DNA from: Saccharum officinarum
Lineage: Eukaryota > Streptophyta > Magnoliopsida > Poales > Poaceae
Reading direction: 5' to 3'
DNA length: 64,000 nucleotides
Assembly (NCBI GenBank): GCA_020631735.1
Contig: CM036199.1
Span: 17,525,553-17,589,552 of the forward strand
Shown here: positions 55,346 through 64,000 of the stretch, in pieces
Position numbering within the stretch: the first letter of the stretch is position 1
Layout of the letters: every line of letters starts with the position of its first letter
Made by a program: the position numbers and the translations under genes
Notes under the pieces: model-generated
Database searches by the model: none
What the model was told of the DNA's origin: nothing
Seen by the model: the letters and a program-made list of their open reading frames with translations, nothing else

Positions 55346-56352
55346 AATATAAAACTCTGAAAATATATTTTCTCATTTTAACAAGGCAGCTTGAGCATTT
55401 TAGAATGGTATGTGTGGAAATATGGTGGTAAAATGAGGATACCACAACCATCATACGATGTGGTCTCGTTGATTTATCGGAGTCATACAGTCCCCACCAA
55501 ATCATACGGCGCACAACAGTATGTAGGCTAACGAGTCAAAGTCAAGACCTCACTGAATGATTTTGCCATGGTAAATACAGTCCTCATCGGATAATACGAC
55601 GCTCACTGGTCGCTATGATAAAATCACTTATGTCCAAGAAACAGTGCCCGGATGATCCACTCGTGATTAACTCTATCGTCCAGTGTATGCTCTGATGTTG
55701 ATTTCTAGCCTATTTCAATTCTGGTCTTGACCAATCCAAATTCTTTGAGATCATCCATTTGAAACCATCTCAAAGGGGCCACTTACCATCATCAACTTGA
55801 CTGAAAGAAGTTACCTCTTGTACATCCACATATTCTAGCTTCAACTCTTTTCAAATTTAATGCTTGGAACCTGCCTTAATAGTACAACCAAAGGGGAAAA
55901 AACCCTTCTACATACTACAACAAATGTCTTCGTGCACACAGCCTACATTTGCTCTATAGTGTCCTTAGTCTCCATGAATATCTTTTGCACCATGCTTCAA
56001 TCGAGGAACCAAGTCTTAGGGCCAAGGCACTTGTGGCCATTCTCATTGCAACTAACTTAAATGCAAACATCACCACAAAAAACACAGCTTAGTCACAACT
56101 TATGTCATATCAATCATTGAAACCCCAAATTCACCACATTGGTGCCTAGATGTGTTCAGCGTCCTATTACAACGCACGAGTATGTTTATAGTATATTATT
56201 AAAACCAGAAAGGGTCTTTTCTATTCGTCGTATTTTTAATTCCCACAATGCCCTCACGTGCCTCTTTGTCCCGTCCATGACCTAGACTCACAACACCACG
56301 TATTTAATTAACCATGACACGAAGTTTGGTTCCAAAATGTTAAACAGTGACA
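55346..56352. other. spacer, no gene recognised
   Basis: AT-rich sequence with no supported exon or terminal repeats. Confidence 0.4.
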
Positions 56353-56573
56353 CGATCATTGTATAAATCTCCAAGCCTCAGATCCTCTAGATGACCCTGC
56401 AACATACTGTACATCTCATACTTCGTTGCAAGGTTTGAGCATAATTGCTAGCTATTATTTATTGCATATACGACTGGTATAGCTCCAGCTTTTGAACGAA
56501 AGGTTATAAAAATGTTGCACTTGAGAACAAAACATTCCACCAGGTAGAAATGCTTAATTATCTTATATTAGAT
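56353..56573. repeat. direct repeat, left copy
   Basis: Starts GATCATTGTATAAATCTCC, ends GAAATGCTTAATTATCTTAT. Matched by 57200-57398 with small gaps (this copy has an extra AGCTCCAGCTTTTGAAC). Confidence 0.85.
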
Positions 56574-57199
56574 ATGTGCCCGTGCGTTGCACCGGGTTTA
56601 CATTTTTTTGCGCACACCTACGTTGACGCGTGTGGCTTGCGTCTCGGATGCAAATATTATGCAAATATAAAGCATGTTTTATGATTTTTATCATATTGTA
56701 TTGATCTAGTTTATAAAACCTAATAAAATTGGTTTTATCTTTTTAAATACTTGTGTGATTTATTGTTATATAAATTTTTAAGGTTGAGCTAATTTGACAA
56801 AATGAATTTATCATATGGAAGCAGCAGTAGACATGCAAGAGTGTTGCTGCTATTGTCCTTGTACTGCAAGCTACTCCCACTTTATCTATATCTGTTGCAG
56901 ACAAAGATGCTGGAAGGACACGTCTGTCTGTCGACAGAATTGTCCCAATTCATGGCCTGTTTGGTACACCTTGACTCTAGTTTAAATAGCTTCAACTATG
57001 ATTTCTATAGTAAATGAGCTATTTTCTTTTGTTCCGAATGTTAGAATGGATAAGTGTTTGATAAAATAGTTTTTTCGGGCTGAGAAAAAACACTAAAAAA
57101 CCTATAAGTGTTTGGTTGTGGAGGATGAGATTATTTTTGTTTATGTTTTGGTTCGAGGACTTAAAAATGTGAGATGAGACATTGACATATGGGCCCCCG
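56574..57199. mobile_element. sequence between the direct repeats, probable transposon
   Basis: It begins with a GATATGTGCCCGTGCGTTGC-type motif, a common end of grass elements (see also 36307). The direct repeats on either side are too long for a target-site duplication, so this may be an insertion into one copy of a duplicated segment. Confidence 0.35.
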
Positions 57200-57398
57200 A
57201 TCATTGTATAAATCTCCAAGCCTCAGATCCTCTAGATGACTCTGCAACATGTTGTACATCTCGTACTTCGTTGCAAGGTTTGAGCATAATTGCTAGCTAT
57301 TATTAATTGCATATACACGACTGGTATGAAAGGTTATAAAAGTGTTGCACTTGAGAACAAAACATTCCACCAGGTAGAAATGCTCAATTATCTTATAT
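57200..57398. repeat. direct repeat, right copy
   Basis: Collinear with 56353-56573. Confidence 0.85.
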
Positions 57399-58181
57399 AG
57401 TCACTGCCGAGTTGCTGTGTTGCCTCATCGAGCTAAAAAGGAAGGGACACCAGTTCCCTAAAGATTATGAGATAAGAAAAAGTAGTAGAGACTTGACGGG
57501 CCCATCCATACGATCTAGACCAGCAGGAGTTGTGGGCAAGGCCTAGTAAGCACGTGTGACTTTTTCTTTTCTTCTGTTTTCTTCCTTTTCATTGACATTT
57601 TTAAGGTCTTTTTTTTACATTGTCACCGTCTTTTTTTGTCATGAAAATAAATAGCTTTTATGAAACATAATAGTACCGACACAAAAGTTTACATATCGGC
57701 ACACAGATCCATATCTCCATGCGCGCACGTGCTTACACACATTATCTAAAAATTGACAAATGCCACATACCAGTAAATTAAATGTATCGTTTCTTTTTGA
57801 AACGAGAATAATTAAGGGAATGGGTCGACATATCTAAATATTGACAAACGCCATCGACCAGTAAGTTAATAGTATCGTTTCTTTCCAAAGTATAATCTTA
57901 AAAAATACGAGACAATTTGTTCTTTTCAACAGTGGAACCTATATATGCACGCCCCCATTCTGAATTCTACAGAGATATAGCCTAGGATTTTAGGTTTTTG
58001 GGTTTATTATATATTTTGCCCGACGACCCTGTGCCGTCGCTTGGGCCCACAATCCTCTAAATCCATTAGTTTTATTCAATGTCTTAAGCATTGTACAAAG
58101 GGGAGCAAAGCGAAGGTGCGCAGGCTCACCAAAGATGCTAATCTGCCACTGAATCCAAAACTGGTACCGTCCGTTCTGAGA
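57399..58181. other. spacer, no gene recognised
   Basis: AT-rich. The phrase ATTGACAAAYGCCA...CCAGTAARTTAA occurs twice (about 57750-57790 and 57838-57870), an old short tandem duplication. Confidence 0.4.
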
Positions 58182-58422
58182 GTGTGTTCACTTCGCGAAA
58201 AGTATGTGAAAAGTTACTGTAGCATTTTCGTTGTTATTTGGCAAAATTTGTCCAATCATAGACTAACTAGGCTCAAAAGATTCATTCTGACATTTACAGA
58301 CAAACTATGCAATTAGTTATCTTTTTTATCTACATTTAATGCTCCATGCATGCGTCGAAAGATTTGATGTGATGGATGGAAGAGGAAATATTTTGGGTTG
58401 GTGTGGGAAGTGAACAAGGCCT
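58182..58422. mobile_element. MITE, GTGTTCACTT to AAGTGAACAAGGCC
   Basis: Ends GTGTTCACTTCGCG and GGAAGTGAACAAGGCC are inverted. The interior phrases TAGGCTCAAAAGATTC and CTCCATGCATGC are shared with the pair at 58648-59229. Confidence 0.6.
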
Positions 58423-58647
58423 GAAATTCAAAATTGGAGCAAAGACAGGCTTGAGGACTGGACCAGGCATTAACCCCCCAACCTAGCAGCATGGAGCATT
58501 GGTGCGGTAGGAGTGATTTGAAAACGGAAGGTGCATATGCCCATCAGTCCATCACCATTCGAGGTTGCACTGTGCCAGTGGCACTAATCAGCTGCCAGTT
58601 ACTGTACACGCATTCTCATCTACTGCACCTGCACTCATTGTTTAGTT

Positions 58648-59229
58648 CCCTCAATTTCTCCCCAAATTTTACTATGCAAAAAGAAGATTCCCATCACATC
58701 AAAATGCCGGCACATGCATGGAGTACTAAATGTAGATGAAATCAAAAACTAATTGCATAGTTTTGTTGTACGAGACGAACGTTTTGAACCTAATGAGTCA
58801 ATGTTTGGACAATTTTACTAAATAAAAACAAAATGCTACAGTGTTTTTCCCAAACTTTAGATGTCCAAAGTTGGGCATCTAAACAAGGCGAAAAAACGAA
58901 AGCCATATGCTGCCTCTGCCACCGGACCTGCAACATGCCGGATCTACCGAGTCGACCGTTCGAAATCCCTCCCCAAGGCCGTGTTTAGTTGCGCCAATTT
59001 GGCGGCAACAAAATCTGCATAGTGCAGGTCCGTGCACTGTAGCATTTCGTTTGTATTTGTGAATTTTTGTCCAAACATTGACTAATTAGGCTCAAAAGAT
59101 TCGTCTCGCAAAGTAAAACTAAACTGTGCAATTAGTTTTTGATTTCATCTATATTTAGTACTCCATGCATGTGCCGGCATTTTGATGTGATAGGAATCTT
59201 CTTTTTCATAGTGGAATTTGGAGATGAAA
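58648..59229. mobile_element. inverted pair of MITEs of one family
   Basis: The left member (58648-58889, ending TCTAAACAAGGC) and the right member (58977-59229, starting GGCCGTGTTTAG) are reverse complements of each other over most of their length. For example CATCAAAATGCCGGCACATG at about 58698 against CATGTGCCGGCATTTTGATG at about 59166. An 87-bp spacer separates them. Transcription through would give a long hairpin. Confidence 0.75.
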
Positions 59230-59914
59230 TTTGGGATCTCATACGGCACGAAAAGGATACTCCAAACTCCAAAAAAAAAAAGGAACGGAAAGTTTGAATG
59301 CGCTCCATGCTACTATCTGCCTAGTACCTCCAGCCGTCCAGCGTTTGAAACTTTGAATCCCTGCTGTCTCCGGAATTTTTTTTTTTTTTAAAAAAAACTC
59401 CACCACGCGACTGACTCCGGCCCGCGCGCACGTGAGCGCTCGCCCGCTCGGCCCAGAGGCCCCGAGGCCCGATCGGTCGGTGGAGATACGGCGCTGACAC
59501 ACGTAGCGATCCCACCGGCCGCCGCCGCTGCGTCGTGTTCGGTGGACCGCAGCAGACGCGCCTATCTTTCAGAGCGGCAGGCGCAGCAGCACGGTCACTC
59601 GGTCAGCACGGGCTCGCTTCGGTCCAGTTAAACTCGCTGTTAGTTAGCGGTAGCCCCCTGCGAGTTTGAAAACATTTCGACCGGCTCCCCTGGGGAGTGG
59701 GGGAGTTTCCGTTAAGAGCCCCCCCACCGCCCTCTGCCTCGGGGTCGGAGCTTTTCAAACGCCCCTGGCTCTGTGGACCGCTCGCTCGTCCCTGCCGTTG
59801 CGATTGCGTGCGCGGAGCCGAGCTGCGATCCGCGAGGGGCGGGCGAGCACGGCGGACGGAGTCGCCGGCGCGAGAAGGCGATCGATCGACTTCGCCCACC
59901 CGCTGCCGTGCGTG

Positions 59915-62900
59915 ATGAGGGCGATGGCCCCGGCTGCCGGAGCGCACGACGTCGGGATGGCGCTGCGCAAGGCCGAGGAAGCCGGTGAGTGACACTGTGA
60001 CTGTGACTGTGACTGTGACTGTGACTGTGCTCCCTGATCCCCGTCCCCGTTCGCGCATGCGAATTGGGGGAGTGGGTGTTCCATTCGCATTTGCTTAGTT
60101 CTATTGTTCTGCCTCGCCGTGTCGTGCGTACGGCCGGGCGGGTGGTCCGCGCTCGCGGCGCTGGCCGCCGCATGCTTTTGGTGCTCCGGTGGTGACGAGC
60201 TGAGCTGCGGCGGCGGCGGCCCGTGGAGAAGCTCGGTCACGGCAGCTGCTAGCAAGTGGATTAGTACTGCACGGAAGTGTAATTACTGTGCTCTGCTGAT
60301 CGTACTCCTCTGCAATTAAACACACTGCCTCCCACAAAGGCAAGCAATGCATATGCAAGCATGCAGGGGGTGTGCTGAATTCACTTAAACACGCGACATT
60401 AATGCTCGATCTCGTCGATGTGATCCGGAGTGGTTGTGATTTATAGTACAGTAATATTTCAAAATTCCCTTACCGTTACTCTCCCGGCTACTGCTGCTCT
60501 GTTACAAATGCGGAAATGCGACCTCTCTGATCTGTTGTTGACAATGCTGCCACCGCTGCAGCTGCGCGGAGGTGCGAGGCGGCGCGATGGCTGCGGCAGA
60601 TGGAGCCCGCGGCAGCAGAGTCCCTGCCGGAGAGGCCGTCCGAGGAGGAGTTCTGCGCGGCACTGCGCAACGGCCTCGTCCTCTGCAAGGTTCTCAACCG
60701 CGTCAATCCCGGTGCCGTCCCCAAGGTGCGTGTCAGATGCCCAACAAAATTGTGGAGAAAATGTCACTAATTTTCGTGTCAGTAATAAGTTTTCCTTTCT
60801 TCTTCTGCCCGTAGGTTGTGGAGAATCCTGTCATCACGGTTCAGACGTTCGATGGGCCAGCACAGTCTGCAATACAGTACTTCGAGAACATGAGGAACTT
60901 CCTTGTTGCAGTTAGTGCGATGAACCTGTTGACATTTGAAACCTCTGATATAGAGAAGGTAAATAGTTGAGTTGCATTGATCCCATTGTTGCTATATATG
61001 TGTCATGGAAGTCTTGTATTATTATGGGCAGTTTGGTTTGCTCAACTGTAAGGCTTATTAGGGGTTAGCTGAATTGCTTTGTGACTTTTGTCCATTGGAA
61101 GAAAATAGGTGGCTGTTTCTCATGAAAACTGTAGTTATTCTATTTTTCTTACCCGAGTATTATACAGTGAATCCATATATAGGTTGAATCATTCAATCTA
61201 GAAAATCCCCATGATGTCGTTTGCTAGCTCATCGTAGATGCAGAATCCTATCTTAGGATTTCACCTTTCTGTTTAGATCAAACTTATGGCTTACCTCACT
61301 AGTCACTACATTAAACTAGTCTTGCCTGAATCCACCTATACAATGCTTACAGGGAGGTTTGTCAATGAAAGTTGTCGACTGCATACTATGCCTCAAGGGA
61401 TACCACGAGTGGAAGATCTCAGGTGGCATTGGTATATGGCGGTATGGTGGCATTGTGAAAATTGCTTCCTCGAGTAAAAGGCCTGCTTCACATTTAAACA
61501 GAGGTGGAGGCTCAGACCAACAAATGCTGGAATTTGTGCATCTTCTCTCTGAGGTCTCTCTAGAGGAATCAAGAGTTGAAGAAGCTCAGCATTCTCTTTT
61601 TCAGAGCTTTGTTCTTCAAGTTGTGCGAGCATTCCTTCTGGAATGGGGTGAACCTGAAGATTTGCCTCTAGATGATATGGTAGGTGAGTTCTGCTTATTC
61701 TTGTCTTCTTGTGTCCCTCTTAGTAGATGTCACGATGACTCCGTCGTCGATGCCAAACCTTGACCAGAACGACATTTGAATTGAACTTTCATATGGTGGT
61801 GAATATTGCAGGTCATTGAAACCGTACTTGAACAAGCTTGTAAAGAATTTACCATTTTGCTTGCTTCTCACAGAAATCAGGTACTGTATTGTTGATAAAA
61901 GATAGAATATTTAATTTCTATTGCTTGCATGTCTTTGTTATGATGATGTAGCCCCTATGCACGTAATATTGACACATTTCTTTCTCGAGAAAAAGCGTTT
62001 ACAAAATTTAAAAATAGTCTTGTTACTGGTAGCCGTGAAAACTAAAACATCCATGACAATAAAGTGTTTACAAAATTCAAAAATAGTCTTGTCACGTAAC
62101 ATCCATTACTTACTTTAAGGCATCCATTTCTAACAGGTCAGGTCACTTCTAAGGAAGATGATGAAGGATGACAATGGAACTCTTTCTAAAATGGATTTGA
62201 TCCAAACTATTTCAAAATGCCTGAAGGAGAATAGTGAGTGCATGTTCTCTTCATTGCGATTACCTCGTGGCAGCCATGAACACTTGGATGATGAGGGATT
62301 ACTTGAAAGCCAACAAGAAGAGCTGGAGGTAAAGACCATGCCAAAATTATATGTGCCAGTGAGCTTGTTACCTGACAATATGTCGAATGCAGAATCAGAA
62401 TTATTAATTGTTTCCTTGTAGCATTAACAAAAATCTTATCTACTGTCAGCTGCATGCTTCATATACTAGGAACCCCTTTTCTAGTTCTATATTAAATGAC
62501 TTCTGTTTATTCTTGAAAACTGAACCCTTTTTTAACAACACGATTAAAAGATATGAAACTACAGTAATTGTAAAGCCATGTGTGCATTGTTGCACTACTA
62601 ATTTAGTTTTTTGACATTTGAAAATTCAGAAGTTAAAGATGTCCTTTAATGAAATGAAGCTTCAAGTTGAATCGACTCGTGCTGACTGGGCAGAAGACTT
62701 GATGAGGCTAGGTCGGTACTGGGTTTGGATTGAACTTAACATTTTAACCTTTAGTTCAGTCATCTCTGAAACCAACATTTTAAAAATGTAGAAAGCTACT
62801 TTGAGGCTCAGAACCATAATGCTTACCACAAGTTGCTTGAGGAAAATCGTAAGCTGTATAACCAAGTACAAGATCTTAAAGGTAACACGCAGATTCGATT

Positions 62901-64000
62901 TATTAATTTCATTTTAGTAGTAGCAAAGATATTTGGTTACTGACTATCCCAGAAAGTACATATTGTCAGGTAGCATTAGAGTTTACTGCAGAGTGAAACC
63001 TTTCCCAAAGACACAATCTGATCAAAGGTCTACTGTTGATCACATTGGGGAAAACGGAGAAATCCTAATTGCGAATCCTCAAAAGCAAGGGAAGGATGGA
63101 CGGAAAATATTCACATTCAACAAAATATTTGGACCTAGTGCTTCACAATGTAGATAATCACTCTCTCGTAACTTTCATTGTGTATTTTTTGTGCCTACTC
63201 TCAATCTGCCTCATGTTTCTGACTTTTGATTATTTTTTTTTGGTAACAGCTGAAGTTTTTGCTGATACCCAACCGTTGATTAGATCTGTCATGGATGGAT
63301 ATAATGTATGCATATTTGCATATGGTCAAACGGGATCTGGGAAAACTTACACAATGGTAATTCTTCACAGGAAAAAATTCTTAGAACTTCATTAGTATTT
63401 TTGCTTCAAAGGACGACATTTGTGTGGAAAGTTCGAATCAGAGGCACAGTAGTGTAACAAGAGAGTAGTTATCTTTGGGTAGACAACTACAACATCATCT
63501 TCCTAGAAAATATTTGTTTTCATTGCATACCATGAAGTTTATTAATTTCATATAAGTTATTTTGTATGTCCTATTCAGAGCGGTCCAGATGTAACAGCAG
63601 AGGAAACCTGGGGTGTCAACTACCGGTCGTTGAATGATTTGTTTGAAATTTCTCAAACAAGAGCAGATTCCATTACATATGATGTTAAAGTTCAGATGAT
63701 TGAAATATACAATGAACAAGTGAGGGATTTATTAATGGCTGATGGTGCAAACAAAAGATATCCTTTTTATGTTAAGTTATATTATTATTTCTGAATAAAT
63801 ATAATAATATGAATAGAGTTGTCATAGTGAAAATAGTAACTGGTATGTATTTCATGCTGAAAAATCTCCCTCTATTTAACATAATATGAAATACATTAAA
63901 TTTGCCTAACCTTTTTTTTTTTTTGCTTTGCTCAAAAGTTTGTTTTCATGCATTTTCTTCTTTATTTCCTTAACCATGAAACACGTTAGAGATACGCAAT
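59915..64000 (+). CDS. CH-domain kinesin-14 (KCH type), 5' part, runs off the window
   Basis: Minus-end-directed kinesin with an N-terminal calponin-homology domain, a class that links microtubules and actin in plants. Exons: 59915-59984, 60562-60725, 60815-60958, 61353-61679, 61812-61880, 62137-62328, 62630-62711, 62792-62881, 62970-63149, 63250-63356, 63579-63757, 63985-64000. Together they encode 540 residues in one frame. The CH domain (about residues 25-150) includes [53 protein letters not shown] and [16 protein letters not shown] predicted coiled-coil follows (about 290-379), then the motor from Gly380 with [11 protein letters not shown], the P-loop GQTGSGKT at 465-472 and [15 protein letters not shown]. 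Switch I, switch II and the C-terminal half lie beyond the window. Start choice: ATG 59915 or 59924 just before the KAEEA exon; an upstream in-frame ATG at 59666 would add a GC-rich extension I do not favour. The last visible intron is AT-AC. Confidence 0.92.
59995..60028. repeat. (TGTGAC)n microsatellite in kinesin intron 1
   Basis: About six perfect hexamer units begin roughly 10 bp after the splice donor of exon 1 (GTGAGT at 59985). Confidence 0.85.
63758..63984 (+). other. U12-type (AT-AC) intron of the kinesin gene
   Basis: The intron begins ATATCCTTTTT, a perfect minor-spliceosome donor. It ends AC, with the branch-point motif TTCCTTAAC at 63966-63974, about 11 bases before the acceptor. 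The joined codons read N-K-R-L-E-I-R-N, the expected continuation after the GANKR segment of this kinesin class. Phase 2. No GT donor near the exon end keeps the frame. Confidence 0.93.

Noticed and set aside
56353..57398. Small LTR retrotransposon bounded by direct repeats
   Set aside because: The repeats lack TG/CA ends, primer-binding site and polypurine tract, and no flanking duplication is seen.
59666..59914. N-terminal extension of the kinesin from an upstream in-frame ATG
   Set aside because: The segment is GC-rich with no conserved feature; related kinesins begin shortly before the KAEEA segment, so I chose ATG 59915. A 5' RACE would settle it.

Overview
This is plant nuclear DNA, most likely from a grass and perhaps a panicoid (sorghum, sugarcane, Miscanthus or maize type). 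The reasons are GT-AG introns in GC-rich coding exons, AT-rich spacers, Stowaway and Tourist-like MITEs, Ac/Ds-like hAT termini, a poly(T)-ending tRNA-derived SINE, L1-type LINEs and solo LTRs of about 4 kb. The grass assignment is inference from these families; no species can be named from the window alone. One run of 100 N (12604-12703) marks an assembly gap.

Genes. The backbone is a same-strand array of five heavy-metal-associated (HMA) isoprenylated plant protein (HIPP-type) genes: one pseudogene (about 14.68-15.06 kb) and four spliced copies at 23.4, 28.5, 42.4 and 52.3 kb. All four spliced copies share one architecture: a 6-nt coding exon 1 (Met plus Lys or Arg), a 79-nt exon 2, and a longer exon 3 that carries the rest of the HMA fold and a low-complexity tail. 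Three end in an in-frame CaaX box (CPIM, CTIM, CSIM); in the fourth a frame break leaves the CaaX codons out of frame. The metal-binding CxxC is intact in one copy (28.5 kb), half lost in another (23.4 kb) and absent in two (42.4 and 52.3 kb). The right end (59.9 kb to the edge) holds the 5' part of a calponin-homology-domain kinesin (kinesin-14, KCH type). It has 12 exons in the window, and its last visible intron is an AT-AC (U12-type) intron. At 7.67-9.60 kb lies a frame-broken copy of SRP54.

Repeats by region. 1-7.2 kb: a Stowaway MITE, a T-rich duplicated tract, a decayed zinc-knuckle ORF of the kind linked to LINE ORF1, and a fold-back MITE. 10.2-13.8 kb: a Mutator-like non-autonomous element, a truncated LTR, the gap, and the decayed 3' end of a Ty1/copia element with its LTR. 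13.8-22.9 kb: three copies of a HIPP-upstream segment, one now orphaned beside a 5'-truncated minus-strand LINE (18.0-21.6 kb). 24.6-27.3 kb: a tandem duplication in which one copy has a Tourist MITE and the other keeps the empty site, plus a SINE. 30.4-36.1 kb: a three-level nest (a Ds-like hAT containing a solo LTR containing a second hAT-like element), each level with perfect target-site duplications. 39.6-41.5 kb: a non-autonomous poly(A) retroelement with a 16-bp duplication. 44.0-48.3 kb: a solo LTR inside a Stowaway MITE. 48.9-50.1 kb: a second Mutator-like element. 53.2-59.2 kb: a SINE, simple repeats, a 0.2-kb direct repeat and an inverted pair of MITEs just upstream of the kinesin gene.

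How the pieces fit. The HIPP array looks like a tandem gene family that expanded by duplicating promoter-plus-gene units and was then spread out by transposon insertions. HMA proteins of this class in rice are known interactors of blast-fungus effectors and the source of integrated HMA domains in NLR receptors, so an immune link is a reasonable hypothesis here, but it is not shown by the sequence.
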